Shown piece by piece: positions 1-11,239 of a stretch of 45,832 nucleotides of DNA. Both the position numbers and the translations under genes were made by a program. Source of the stretch: Paratrimastix pyriformis (lineage: Eukaryota > Preaxostyla > Paratrimastigidae); the NCBI GenBank assembly GCA_027972325.1, contig JAPMOS010000229.1, positions 1-45,832 of the forward strand, read 5' to 3'. The stretch's first letter is position 1; each line of letters begins with the position of its first letter. Below the pieces are notes generated by a model, which did not search any database, was not told where the DNA came from, and worked only from the letters and a program-made list of their open reading frames with translations.

Positions 1-378
1 GTGTTGTGAGGCTGGGACGGACGAGGAGGAGGAGACGAGATGGGTCTGCGTCAGTGGCCGAGGAGAACGAGGAGAGAACGAGGAGAACGAGGAGGACGAG
101 GGAGGACGAGGACGAGGACTGGCTGTGCTAAGCCGGGAGGAACTGGACTGAGAGAGAGCCAGGCGGGAATCTCTTGGGGAACACAGGCTAAACCACATCA
201 CTGACTCTGATTGAAACGGGGGAAAACGTGTTGGCCTGGGGACAATGGGGCAATTGCCGGAGAAGAACGATGAAAGGGTGAGGGAAGAAAGAGGGAAGAG
301 GAGACGATACAAAAGGAAAAGAAGAGGATTCATTTCAAGAAAAGGGACAAAAGAAAGGATTTTACCCCACTCACCGTT
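1..378. other. 3' flank of REL LINE, no gene
   Basis: No coding region is supported here. The plus strand is strongly purine-rich, with many GAGGAGAAC/GAGGACGAG-type repeats at about 40-130. It lies just past the stop codon of the minus-strand LINE ORF (stop at 379-381), so it is probably that element's 3' UTR plus flanking DNA. No poly-A tail or target-site duplication could be assigned. Confidence 0.5.
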
Positions 379-1560
379 TTAGCCCATCTTGGCGTTGGGG
401 TCGCTCTCCATCTTGTACTGGTCGAGAGCCACGTTGAAGCATGCCAGGCCCGTGCTCTTGTGGTGGGCGGTGGCGGCCTGGGCCCAGGTCTCCTCGAGCG
501 CCGCACCCAGCGGGCCAGCGTGGCGGCAATGCGAGCCAGCCAGAAGGAGCGGTTGAAGGTCCGCTCGGCCTTGCGGTGCGCCTCGCCCACCAGGTGGAAG
601 AACTTCTCGGCCTTAGGGCCAAGCTGAGCGACCACCGTGATGCCGAAGGAGGTTGCCCGGGTTCTTCGCGCACCATTCCTTGTACTCGGTCTCCTTCTGT
701 GCCTCGGCCTGGCTCGGCACGTCCCCTCGGGCGGCGGCGGCGGAGTGGGAGACGGCCAGGGGCTCGGCCACTACCAGGTCGAGGTAGTGCACCCCTCCGG
801 AGACGAAGGTGAAGGAGATGTCGGGGCGGCGCACCTTCGCCTTGGGGCACGCGCGGGACGGGTCCCACGGCGCCAGCTTGGGGCCGTAGTCCAAGGATTG
901 CTCGGCCCGGGCGATGCAGCCGGGCGTGGTGTGCAGAAGGGACACCAGGATGGATCGCACGTTGTTGTGGCGCTTGTAGTAGAGGTTGCGAGCACACTTG
1001 CAGAGGCGCTCGTGGCCCTGGGCGATGTCCTTCTTGCAGACGGGGCACTTCTCAGGTCCGAAGGGGCCCGAGAAGATGGCATGGATGGAGGGAGCGCAGG
1101 CGGCTCCGGCCAGGCGCATGACCAGGGCTGTGAAGTCTGCATCCGAGAGCCTGAGGAGATTCGAGGGGCGGCGAGGAGGGCAGTGGTAGCGGGGTTCACC
1201 GAAGAGAGCCTCATGTTGCGAGCCGGCCCGGGGAGGCGCGCAAGAGCCTTGGCGGCCGTAGTCTTGTTCCGAAGCCGCCAGAAGGCTGTGCTGAACCTGG
1301 CCTCGCAGGGTCTTCCCATCTGCACCACAAAAACGCGGCAGAGCCGCGCAAGGTTTGGCCGGAGCCTCCCGACGAATCGAGAAACTCTTGGCAGCGGTGC
1401 GGAGGGAGTCCCCCACGAAGCTGGGTCCTTCCAGCTTGGCGATCCCGGCAAGAAGCGTCGACAGTTGAGGTGAAAGGTCCTCGACGGCGTTGAAGAGCGA
1501 GATGAGGCCCCCGACCTGCATGGCCTCCTGTGAGTCACACAGAGGGGAGGCCCAGCCCAC
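379..1560 (-). pseudogene. LINE zinc knuckle and REL endonuclease
   Basis: Continuation of the RT polypeptide. The main frame (613-1560, 315 residues) carries a C-x2-C-x7-H-x3-C knuckle at residues 172-187 (near 1002-1047). RPD follows at residues 245-247 and LD at 260-261, the PD-x13-D pattern of restriction-like endonucleases in R2-type LINEs. In R2 this nuclease nicks the target DNA so that cDNA synthesis can be primed there. The C-terminal tail continues in other frames through ITVVAQLGPKAEKFFHLVG to a stop at 379-381, so further frameshifts are present. The adjoining plus-strand reading frames are antisense shadows. Confidence 0.8.
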
Positions 1561-2213
1561 CCTCCGAAGGAGGCAATGAGATCACGTCATCGAACAAGGA
1601 GGGGCTGCCCGCAGGCAGGAGCGGGAGGCCAAGCTTCTCCTTGACGAGGAGGCGAAGGGAGGCATCGAAACGGCCCAAGACCACCCTCTGGGCCGGGGAG
1701 CAGGCCGTGGTCCTAAGAAGATAGGTCAGCTTGGGCAACACGCAGAGGCGAAGGAGCAGGATGAACGACTGCGACGACATCTCAGCGAGCTTGCGAGCCA
1801 GCTCCAGGGCGCCCTCAGCCTTCTTGGCCACCACCTCGGCCACCTTGCACGCCGGGCCGAAGGGGACCCCGAGAACCGTCACCCCATCCGCCAGGCGACG
1901 GACGGGTAGAGGAAGCCCGCCAGGGACCAGGCGGACTTTGGGGTCGAGGGCATTGGAGAGAACCCAACACTTCTCGGGGCTGATCTCGAAGCCCAGGGGA
2001 GTGATGAGGGTGCGCAGGAGACCCAGAAGGCGCTGGGCAACGTCGGGAGAAGGTGCCAACAGGAGAATGTCATCAAAGTAGCTCAGAACGCGAGGGACGA
2101 CCAGGCCCAAGCCCTCTCCCGGGAGCATGAGCCTCGGAATTGCCTTGTCGGCCTCGAGGACCTGTAGGGCTGGGTCGAGGATCCCTGCAAACAAGGGGGG
2201 GCTCGCCGGGCAT
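1535..2213 (-). pseudogene. LINE reverse transcriptase, C-terminal part
   Basis: On the minus strand the protein begins with GCPASPPLFAGIL, matching the conserved RT box around GxPxSPxLF. About 30 residues later comes SYFDDILLLAP, the palm motif with the two catalytic aspartates. A GFEISPEKC motif follows, as in LINE RTs after the catalytic box. The frame is open for about 220 residues and then overlaps the next frame around 1535-1560, so at least one frameshift separates it from the endonuclease part. Fingers and most of the palm are absent. It cannot be functional as it stands. No other family fits this motif order. Confidence 0.85.
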
Positions 2214-2366
2214 CCCTCATGGGAGGAAATTTTAGCCGTGACACGGCTTATTTAGACGTGAATCACGGCTAATTTTGGGGAACCCTAGTCTTATTCTCAC
2301 GTCTTATTTTCGCGGCTAAGCAGGCGGCCCGCGGCTAATTTTTCGCCATGAAAATAAGCCGTGATG
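2213..2366. repeat. Hairpin-rich CACGGCT/AGCCGTG segment, copy 1
   Basis: About 150 bp built from inverted and direct copies of a CACGGCTAA/TTAGCCGTG-like word, including GACACGGCTTATTT on the left and AAATAAGCCGTGATGAC on the right, which form complementary arms, and internal CGCGGCTAA copies. It sits exactly where the REL LINE sequence stops, so it looks like the end of the element or repeat that replaced the 5' part of that LINE. Non-autonomous MITE-like DNA or the terminal part of the outer transposon are both possible. Confidence 0.55.
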
Positions 2367-2370
2367 ACAG

Positions 2371-2425
2371 TAGCCCAGCAGCTAGAACGTCTGGTTCGAA
2401 GGGGCAACGTCACTGGTTCGACTCC
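2371..2425 (+). promoter_or_regulatory. tRNA-like Pol III A and B boxes, copy 1
   Basis: TAGCCCAGCAGC (2371-2382) resembles the tRNA A box, and GGTTCGACTCC (2415-2425) matches the B box consensus exactly. Spacing is that of a tRNA. The stems are poor: the T-arm has two mispairs and no acceptor stem forms. I therefore read this as a tRNA-derived SINE head or relic, not a tRNA gene. Confidence 0.5.
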
Positions 2426-2436
2426 TGGAAGGCGGT

Positions 2437-2665
2437 CAGAATTTAACAGAAGATTAAAATTCTGTGCCCGCTGTGTTTCGATCCCGCCACTTCCGCACCA
2501 AAACAAGCAAGCTGCTGTTTGACTACGACGCCTGTAGCTCCCGTAAGCCAGTCCGAATTTATAACAGAAGATGAACTTTCTGTGCCCGCTGTGTTTCGAA
2601 CCCGCTACATCTGCCCCCAAAACAAGCAAGCTGCCGTTTGACTACTACTCCTGTTGCCACACGAA
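2437..2665 (+). repeat. Two tandem ~116-bp units, copy 1
   Basis: Two imperfect tandem units share AACAGAAGAT, TTCTGTGCCCGCTGTGTTTCGA and AAAACAAGCAAGCTGC (starts near 2437 and 2553). Each contains a small hairpin with AGAA/TTCT arms. They follow the tRNA-like boxes directly and may be the body of the same SINE-like repeat. Open frames through them have no protein-like character. Confidence 0.65.
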
Positions 2666-2669
2666 AAAA

Positions 2670-3485
2670 AGGGGGGGGGGAGGGAGGGGGGGATAGTGGA
2701 AGGAGAGAAATTGAACGGCCCAGAGCGAAAAGCCATGCAGCGAGCGGAGCCATGCAGTCCTGCACGACAAACCTGACCCACCCCCACACACACACAAGGC
2801 AACAGTTATTCACATGAGAGTGTGTGTGTGAGAGGGCCATGCATGACAGACCCATAGCCCCTGAGAGCGCCGCCAGCCAGCTCCTTCCAAAGAAAACATC
2901 ACCAAGGGCGAGGAGCTGTTGGAGTTGGCCGTGCGGTGTGGTGGAGGCGGGAGAGAGCGGCGATTCTGCGGACGGGGCAGAAGACCAGGCGGGGGCGGCA
3001 GAGAGGGCGGCCATGCGGCCGGAGATGGAGAGAGGGCGATGCGGGGACCACGTGTTGGGAAAGAGCGGAGAGGGCCATGCAGGGGGCGGCAGTGAGAGAG
3101 TGCAGACCAGTAGCCTCCTGAGAGCGAAGCCAGCACTGGCGGATCCGGAATCCATGCCCCTCCCCCCAACACCAACACCCCACCCATCACCCCATCACCC
3201 CATCACCACCCCCCAACAGACAACACCCCGGAGATAACAAAGAGCGGGTGAGGAGCTGTCCAGAGACGGTTGAAGAGGACAGTGGAGATCAGGCCCTGTC
3301 GTGGCATGCAGGGGGGCGGCAGTGCGGAGAGAGGGCCATGCAGGGTGGCGGCAGTACGGAGAGTGGGCCATGCAGGGGGCACGGGGCCGCAGTGCGCAGA
3401 GAGAGGGGGCGGCAGTGCGGAGAGGGCCATGCAGGGGCGGCACGGGGGCGGCAGAGCGGAGAGGGCGACGCAGTGGGCCGCCTTT
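2670..3485. repeat. GCCATGCAGGGGGGCGGCAG minisatellite region, copy 1
   Basis: G-rich imperfect minisatellite with a unit of about 30 bp built on GAGAGGGCCATGCAGGGGG and CGGCAGTGCGGA, densest at 3300-3480. It includes a unique-looking segment (ACCAGTAGCC to GGATCCGGAATCC, near 3105-3150) and a C/A-rich stretch (3155-3235). The long proline-, alanine- and arginine-rich frames on both strands come from the repeat and are not genes. Confidence 0.85.
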
Positions 3486-3576
3486 GCCGCTGCCTGCGCC
3501 CGCCAGTCGTGGTCTGGCCAGTGATGACCACGTCGAGCAGACACCAGGTGCCGTCCGAGCCACGCGGGACAGACCA

Positions 3577-4960
3577 TCAGTCGTCGGCGTCCTCATCGTC
3601 GTCATCACCCGGGATCGGAATGTTGGCCACAACTTCGCCTTCGTCTTCGTCGTCTTCGTCTTCATCATCGCCTTCAGCCTCTACAGTCTCCTTGCCCTGT
3701 TCTTCTCTTCCGGTTCTTGCTTCCCATGCAGGGGGGTGGAACACTTCCTTGCAAGCGCGGCATCTTGGGCGCCCTTCCGCGTTGCCATTCCTTTGGAAGG
3801 GGCAGTTCGGCTGACCTCCTTCCGGGGCTGCTTCTTGTCCACCCCGGATTCGGATGCCTGGTCGTCATCCAGGATCGTCCCGTGTTTGCGTGTACGCAGG
3901 CGTGTGGAAGGCGTCTCCTCTTTTGTCGGCGACGTCAAGTTCTTGGTCGTGGGTCTCGTCGGCGGCTTGGCTCGGGCCTTTGGCACGTTCTTCCTGGGGG
4001 GGGCGACACGGCCGGGTTCGGGCTCCTCCCCTTTAGGCAGAAGAAGAGGTTCCAGGTGATCTTCAGGCAGAACTAAGAGGCAAGAAGCGAGAGGTGATGA
4101 TCAGGGAAACCGAAATGCCGACCAAAATCCGCGATAAGTTTCGAAATCATATTCCCTCGACTTCCCAAACGGAATGACAGATGTGTAACCGCCTTGGCGA
4201 GAATTAGCATGAGAAGATCACCCGGAAGAGCACCCGAAAAAAAACCCCAGACCTCGCCACCATTGACTTTCTCCTTGTTCCGGATAGCTTCGCGGATCCG
4301 ACTCAGTTGTGCAGTGGCCTGAGGCGAAATCTCAGTCCAGGTCAAGGTCTCTGCATCCAGAGCGGTGAGGAACTCGTACGTGATGGAATAATACTTGATT
4401 AGAAGTAAAATAATATGCCCGATTTTCCATGTGATCTGGCGTTAAGGTTTTCGACTGACCGAAGACTAGCGAACTTTCAAGTTCGCTCGCCTTCTTTCCA
4501 CGGAGGCGGAGCAGCCACATGAGATTCATACTCAAGTAAGCAGGTGTAACAGCGTCCTCATTCTGTTTGGCAATTCGCAATGCAGATTCCGCTCGAGTCG
4601 CTGCACTGTCCTGCGATGCCGGGAGAAGCTTCGGCATGATCGCAGGCGATCTCCTGGTGGAGGAAGAAACCATTCGGGGTTGCGGTGGAGTGAATGGAGG
4701 AGAGACAGCTTGAAGTGGAGGAGGAGGAAACAGGATCGAACTGGCGACATGTAGCCGAACCGCCACCACCCCCCATCGATTGGGCAATCATCGAAAATGC
4801 CTCAACTATTGAAGTACATTGACGAGTGAAGAGAGCAGAATCTCAGAAATCGACCCGCTTTTCGTATGACCTCATCGGGCAAAGCGAGTGGTTGCATTGC
4901 GCAGAAGCACCGGGGTGATTCACCCATTTCTGTTAAAATGGAAAGGTTTGAACGGTCCAC
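3577..4960 (-). pseudogene. Second gene of outer EnSpm-like element, copy 1
   Basis: Minus-strand gene, broken here by small indels relative to copy 2 (18593-19980), where it is described. Recognisable parts in order: a helical N-terminus with ALPDEVIRKAGRFLRF, a Ser/Pro linker, ESALRIAKQNEDAVTPAYLSM, a C-terminal helical part with TWTEISPQATAQLSRIREA ending in LSLLAS at 4073, then a lysine-rich frame and an acidic tail ending at 3577. Confidence 0.5.
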
Positions 4961-4994
4961 AATTTAACCAGTCATCGTTCATTTTGATAGGGCA

Positions 4995-5269
4995 CCGGGA
5001 TGGCTTCGCCTTTGTCCAGTGTGCTTCAAAATATTGCGGTGGTTTCCCAACTACTATGAACGAAATTTGCGGCATCTTCGTAAATGTATCACCAGCAAAG
5101 AACCGGCAGCAGGAGGTGACGCGTTTGCTGCTCGAGAACTGGATGAGATGGTGCTCCGGGTTGCCGAGGAAGCCGCTCCCCTCGAAGAGCCACTTGACCG
5201 AGAATATTCCGCCGAAGAGGTCGCTCTGACCCTGTACGACTGGGTTGCACGAAACCAAATTTCGCGTCC
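4995..5269 (+). CDS. Outer transposase N-terminal exon, copy 1
   Basis: Same sequence as 20008-20290, where it is described. It encodes a CPVC...HLRKC zinc-finger-like region, then a region rich in Glu and Leu (REYSAEEVALTLYDWVARN). The frame ends before CGTCC/GTCAGG, a possible splice donor at 5270. A C/A-rich stretch and the left end of the inner transposon follow. Confidence 0.45.
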
Positions 5270-5502
5270 GTCAGGCCTAACACCCCCAACCCCAACCCCG
5301 ATCCCCCAACTTCCCCCCCCTCCCGGGTTCTAGCCGATCAGCACATTCAAATTGCGTGCTTGTTCTTCCCTCGTGCATGCATACAAGATGAATCACTTAT
5401 GACAAGAATTCTACAAGACTTGTACAAGAACTCTACAAGCTGACCAACTTGTATTTTTAGTCATTAGTTTTTCTTGTGAGTTTGCTGGCTTGTGAAATCC
5501 TT

Positions 5503-5615
5503 GTCGTGATGTTTGTCGTGATGTTTGTCGTGATGTTTGTCGTGATGTTTGTCGTGATGTTTGTCGTGATGTTTGTCGTGATGTTTGTCGTGATGTTTGT
5601 CGTGATGTTTGTCAT
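5503..5615 (+). repeat. 12-bp tandem repeat GTCGTGATGTTT, 9 units
   Basis: Nine perfect copies of GTCGTGATGTTT in the left subterminal part of the inner transposon. Copy 2 has 12 units. The unit contains the TTGTC word that recurs in both subterminal regions. A frame through it reads as VVMF repeats but does not look like a gene. Confidence 0.9.
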
Positions 5616-5937
5616 TTCCATGCGCAAGTGTTGTCGTGTTACAGTTCTTCCGGACTGGCTGAAAAGAAGGCAAGGAAAAAGGAAAAATTGAAAAAGGGTG
5701 GGGGTGGGGTGGGGTGTGGATGGGGGGGGGGATGGGGTGGCGGTTGGGTGGCGGTTGGGTCGGTTGGGGTGGGGGTGGTTTGAGGAGGGGATGGACAAGC
5801 CCATCACCGCCAAAGAAATTATCCAATCTTTGGGCCATCCATGGTAGAGCGGGGAGCCTGAGGTGCAGCTGCTCCAGGGCAGGGGCGATTCGGGGTTGGC
5901 AATCACTCGGAAGTCGAGGCTTGCGAAGCTTGCGAAG

Positions 5938-6825
5938 TCAGAACAGCGTGTGCGTTGGGGAGTGACTCGAGAGTTGGAGCCGGTGGTGGATTAGGGACCA
6001 GTGGGGCAGGAGCAATCTTGGATGCGGCCTTCTTCTCGAGTTTTTCTTGTTTCCTTTCTTCTGTGAGCGCCATGATAAAATATCTGAGGCCACTGCCTCC
6101 AGGAAGTCAGTATCTTGAGGGCACCCTGGTTTGGACCGTAGTTCGGACACTATAGCGGCCATCCCAGGCCCGAGGGGACCATAACTAGGGTCAAATAAGA
6201 ACGCCTCGAGCCTCTTGTAATACCTACTCAAATGGAAAGAGTGTGCGAAAACAAGGCAGACTTGTACAGACTGGCTGAAAAGATTCACGCTTGCAACTCG
6301 ATGCCTCAAAATATCCCAACCGTTACACCAAAACTGTTGAGCGTCAGCAGGCTCATTATTGACGAACTTGTGCTTCCTTCTGGTTCTTGAAGGAGTAGAA
6401 GTTGTTGTTGCAGTGGATGACGGTTGGGGGTTGCTGGCGCTGCGGGCGAAGGAGGTGCTGGCGCTGCGGGCGAAGGAAGTGAGGGAGCTGGCACAGTTGG
6501 CGGTTGAGAAAGTGCGTCGATTTTACGGCCATAGACATTACGATGGCCTCGAGCTTGTCAATCCTGGACCTCTTCGATCCGCCGCCCTTCTCATCGTCGT
6601 CATCATCAAACTCAACCCGAGCAGGGCCCTGCTGAGTAGGTGACCTTCAAAAATGGATGAAGCTGACTGATGAAGGAATGAGGATCTGACCTGGTATCGG
6701 ATTGCGTTTCTTCTTGCGTTTCTTGAGGTTTGCGCCGGCGGCTGTACTGCCTGATCATGCAGAAAAAAAAAACAAACCAGATTCGTTGCGGATTCACCCG
6801 GGTGGAGAATGGCTACTGCATCCAA
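5938..6825 (-). pseudogene. Second gene of inner transposon, copy 1
   Basis: Copy of the gene at 20979-21907, with the frame broken by small indels. The helical block with VNLFSQSVQVCLVFAHSFHL and the segment DTDFLEAVASDILSWRSQKK are recognisable, as is the proline/alanine-rich linker. The splice signals around 6640-6690 match those in copy 2. Confidence 0.6.
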
Positions 6826-8041
6826 TCCTGGCCGAGCTTTCTATTGCAAAACTTGTGACCGTTATTATGCCACCAGTTACAAATTTCATATCAAGAAAGA
6901 ACATGTTGAACAGAACCATCAAGTGTTTCTTCTGAGTGAAACAGAAGGTGCACTCTATACACAAGTCCGTCGTCGCAAACGACCGGCTTTGGTCTGGAGT
7001 TTGAGTTATTCCACCCCACCCATCACAGCTTTCAGTGCGTTATCTCACACGACCGCCAGAAAGACGAGGTGATGGAGAAGGAGCATTCAGACGAGGGCGA
7101 GGAGGATGAAGGGAAGGGCGAGGAGGCTGACGGCGATGCCGGCGGGGAGGATGACGGCGGGGAGGATGACGGCGGGGAGGATGACGGCGGGGAGGATGAC
7201 GGCGGGGAGGATGACGGCGGGGAGGATGACGACGGGAGGATGACGGCGAGGAGGATGACGGCGGGAGGATGACGGCGAGGAGGATGACGGCGGGGAGGAT
7301 GACGGCGAGGATGACGGCGAGAATGACGGCGAGGATGACGGCGAGGAGGATGACGAAGAAGAGGAGTTCAAACCTGCTCCTACGGATGCCGACCCCAACG
7401 ATCCCGCAAATGAATTCCTGGCCATTTGGTTGAGGTACAATCTCACGCACGAGGCTGTCAAGTCTATTTTGGCCTTTCACAACAAGTACGGTGGGACCAG
7501 TTTGTCGTTCAGGAATGTGCTCAGGGCCAAAACCGCGCTCCCACATCCAAGTGTGCTCGGTTCTTCAACGAGCCGCCGGTTCGCCCTCGCTGAAGCCGCT
7601 CTCTGGTTTTCGGGCACTTTCACCTTCCTGCTACGCCTCCGCTGGCCCCATCCAGATCTCTCCGAGTTCTGTTATGCCGAAGAATTCCTTTTCAAAGCTG
7701 GGCTGGCGCAAGGAACCACCACCCCCCCGTTTCGCTGGTTTCCAATCATTTTGTTTTGGGATGATTATGGCGAGTACAATGGTTTACACACCTGCAGACC
7801 GTACACTGCGGTTTACCTATCAACCCCCTTGATCTCCCACCAACAACGCAATTCTATCGGAGGGTGGGTCCCTCTGGCAGTCATTGCACAACCGACTCGA
7901 GAAAAGAAGATGGCCCTTTTCCAGGCAATTTGCCAGGAGATAGCCACTCAGAATGACCCGACGCTGAGGTTGGAGCTCTTCGCCCTGACGGGGGATCACG
8001 TGGGACTGAGCGAGATTGCTGGAACCGTCCGACCCGGAAGG
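6809..8041 (+). pseudogene. Inner transposase first exon, copy 1, frameshifted
   Basis: ATG at 6809. It encodes the same C2H2-type finger and acidic GEDDG repeat as copy 2, but small indels break the frame between the finger and the repeat and again inside the repeat and later. Downstream, FRWFPIILFWDDYGEYNGL and ALTGDHVGLSEIAGT are readable. Copy 2 (21891) is open over the same stretch, so this copy is either decayed or affected by sequencing error. Confidence 0.75.
7140..7360 (+). repeat. GAGGATGACGGCGGG coding repeat, copy 1
   Basis: Imperfect 12-15-bp units within the transposase, encoding GEDDG/EEDDG acidic repeats in the transposase frame. Unit number and order differ from copy 2 (22220-22445). 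Confidence 0.85.
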
Positions 8042-8214
8042 TCTGCCAATTTGTGGAGTCGCTTCATCTGACACATCTCAGGGCAATCCACGGCTGTCTG
8101 ACTTGTGAATCATTTGGAACTCGTGACTCTGTTCGTCGGATTCCCCGAACACCTGCGAGAGCTCTTGAAGTCGCGGTCTGCAGGACCCCCCAACACGCAC
8201 ACGCGCACACACAT

Positions 8215-8946
<732 letters not shown>

Positions 8947-9009
8947 CTGTTACACTGGGCTCTCCCCGGGGTCGAGTTGACCTTCAACGTTTGAATTTCT
9001 CCGCAGAAG

Positions 9010-9853
9010 ATGGCTGATTCTGAATCTGTGACTATGTCTGATGTTGAGAAGGAGGCGGCTGCGCAAGAGGCTGCCCGTGTGCAACAACACAAGCGTGCGG
9101 CCGAGAAGAGTGCGGCGGAGGCGGCGGCTCCTGCAAGGATGAGGGAGAGCCCATGTTGGGATCAGGTCTGTTTGATTGAGTGCCGCAAACGAAGCGCCCT
9201 GAGTTGGGGCCGGCGGCTTGGAGTGATCCTGACGATCTTTTTTGTGCCTATTGGGGCTACGCTCTTGTTCCCTGATGGGAATCCTCTGTCCTATGCTGAA
9301 ATTCAGGCGTCTTTTGCGGGCGCCGCGGTGGAGGGGTCGTTCCCCGAATTCTCAATTCTATTCGATCGTCCGACGGCCGAGCAGTTCACAAGGGTTGAGG
9401 AACTTGGCCAGAAGTTTCATGCTACTGTGAGGCCTATTGTGGCTGTGGCGACTGAATTCCAGCCGGACATCATCACGACAACGCTCTTCAAGGCGACGCT
9501 TGCTGGCTTTCCGACGGAGGCCAGTGAAGAGGATGTGGCGACTTGGTTGGGAAGGAAAGGTTTGTGTTGTGCTATGGAGAAGGGGTGTTATGGTTTTGGT
9601 AGATTCTCTGAGGGTGTTCAAGTTAATGCCTGCGATCTTTCAAGTCAGCTTCTTTGCGGAGGGAGAAGAAGAAATGCCGAAGTGGTTCCCGCGCCGGGAT
9701 GCCAACCCGAGATGGCCCATTACCGTGGTGCCTCCCGAAGTGCGGGTCGAGGTGCCGCCCAACAAGAAGCTGGCGATGCTGCGCCGTCGGGATCTGGCGA
9801 CTGTGCCGGCTGTCGAGGCCTGGTTGGCGAGCCTGACGCCTTCATCTGCCTAG
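9010..9853 (+). pseudogene. LINE A ORF1: membrane-like segment plus RRM-like domain
   Basis: ATG at 9010. Residues 1-48 are charged and Ala-rich, with VEKEAAAQEAARVQQHKRA likely helical. Residues 70-87 form a hydrophobic stretch with GVILTIFFVPIGATLLF. After about 100 further residues, TTLFKATLAGFPTEASEEDV resembles the start of an RRM fold (beta strand, loop, helix), as found in ORF1 proteins of several LINE groups, where it binds the element RNA. A frame change near 9650 leads to the end at LTPSSA (9853). LINE B ORF1 has the same order of parts, which supports the reading. Confidence 0.7.
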
Positions 9854-11130
9854 CGACCATTGCCAGGAAGGGACAAGCCTTCCTGACTGGTCGCTGGGAC
9901 GGTTATTGGTGGTCGATCCCGAGGAACGAGACCGGCTGGCGAGGGAGAAGCAGCAGCAATATGGGGGCCGCGGACTATTGTTCGGCGGACTGTGGTGCGT
10001 GTGGCGGCCAAGGGTTGCTGTGATTTGGTTTGAGGTGTTGTGTTTTCAATCTGAATCTTTTGAAAACATGCCTTGAGCAACCATTATATATTCATAAAGG
10101 GTACGGGATGGTTACGACTGGATTCAGTCCTTACGTACGGATGGTACGTATTGAGCTGGACAAAACGCAGTATCGTCGTTGGGCCACTCCCATGGGGGCA
10201 CGATCGATCTTATTGAAGGAAAATGGTGGGTGAAGTGGTGGTTTGTTACACAGACTGGAGAAAATGGGTGTGAACTTGGGCAACATGATCAGGGGCCGGC
10301 CTGTGGGTGGGGACGGCTGCTGTATCAGAAATGGAGGAGCTGTGATAATAGAATAATGTTGGGGACGGACCAAAAGGAAGAAGGAGGCGTGGCAAAGGAA
10401 ACGTGGCGATCGGTGGGGAATCGGCCAGCCGGAGAGGGCAGCGTAGGAGGAAGAAGAACGAGCGGATGGGGATCTGATTTGGTGAAAAAGACCGGGGAAT
10501 TGAAACAGAGGAATGGGGTAGAGCGGACGGTGGAGGAAACTGATGGGCAGCTTGCTACTGCCAGGGTTGAGCACCCCCCGGGGAGGGAATCTTCGGCCGG
10601 AGTTGGGCGGACGGGTCTCTGCATGAGTTGGCAGGGAATGATGGCGGTTTGGTGGATATCCTTTGACGATTTTGATAGGTAGTGTTGGTAGGTTGTGCGT
10701 GTTCATGCAGGGGCTTTGTTTTGGAAGATGGCCCTGATCGACTTGATCCAAGCGAGGGGGGCGGGGAATACCACAGGCTCTGGGCTCAGATGAAGGGGAG
10801 TGCGAGGACATCGTTATTGGACCAAACGAAATCTATTTGGGGAATCGATGGGTGGGAATCTGTTTACTGGTGGCGATGGCTCAATGGGGAGGTGCGGGCG
10901 TGAATCGGAGAGCGTGGGAACTCGACGCGGTTCTAAAAGCGAGGCGGAGTGGAAGGAGAGAGTGTGGATGATGGAGCGGCGGAGGTTTGGGCTTTGGGGT
11001 GGGGGCAGGATCCCAGCTGGCGGACTGGGAGGGGGAGGCAGGCAAAGAGACTGGCCCGAAGAGGCGGACGAGGACGAGGTACGGGAGGAGAAGGAGGCTC
11101 TGATGGAAGGGGGAGGGACGTGACAGTGAG
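9854..11130 (+). other. LINE A ORF1-ORF2 spacer or ORF2 leader
   Basis: No domain recognised. The plus strand stays G/A-rich with several interrupted frames. The region corresponds to 32736-34990 in LINE B but shows little recognisable similarity apart from the last part. Long Pro/Ser-rich minus-strand frames are antisense to it. The ORF2 start cannot be fixed from this sequence. Confidence 0.5.
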
Positions 11131-11239
11131 AGATTGACGGATGGAGGGATGATCGAGCGACCGGGCGAGTTGTTTGGCGGTGGTGGCGAGCTGGAGGAAG
11201 TTGATGGGTTGGCTTGTCGCAGGGGCGGGGTCGGGAGGT

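Larger units (their letters stand above)
1..2213 (-). mobile_element. REL-endonuclease LINE, 5'-truncated
   Basis: Minus-strand remnant of a non-LTR retrotransposon. Reading 2213 to 379 it encodes the C-terminal half of a reverse transcriptase with a YFDD active-site box, a helical thumb/connection region, a C-x2-C-x7-H-x3-C knuckle, and a restriction-like endonuclease with RPD followed by D. This domain order (RT, zinc knuckle, REL endonuclease) is known from early-branching LINE groups such as R2, CRE and Genie. The upstream RT motifs are missing: at about 2213 the sequence switches to unrelated hairpin-rich DNA, inside the conserved GxPxSPxLF motif. The stretch 2018-2213 is inside block D and therefore also occurs at 15743-15938. 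Confidence 0.85.

Noticed and set aside
441-1473. Plus-strand frames over the REL LINE
   Set aside because: Antisense to the zinc-knuckle and endonuclease frame, which has recognisable motifs.
2371-2440. tRNA gene
   Set aside because: A and B boxes are present, but the D and T stems mispair and no acceptor stem forms.
3300-3480. Regular ~30-bp repeats that could suggest a CRISPR array
   Set aside because: Units run head to tail without unique spacers, in a eukaryotic transposon setting with no cas genes.
3301-4059. 252-residue plus-strand frame (and 18284-19072)
   Set aside because: Starts in the minisatellite and then runs antisense to the minus-strand gene, whose acidic tail is the more credible reading.
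6664-6690. Hammerhead-like CTGATGAAG core
   Set aside because: No GAAA and stem partners around it; it is part of the 59-bp intron on the other strand.
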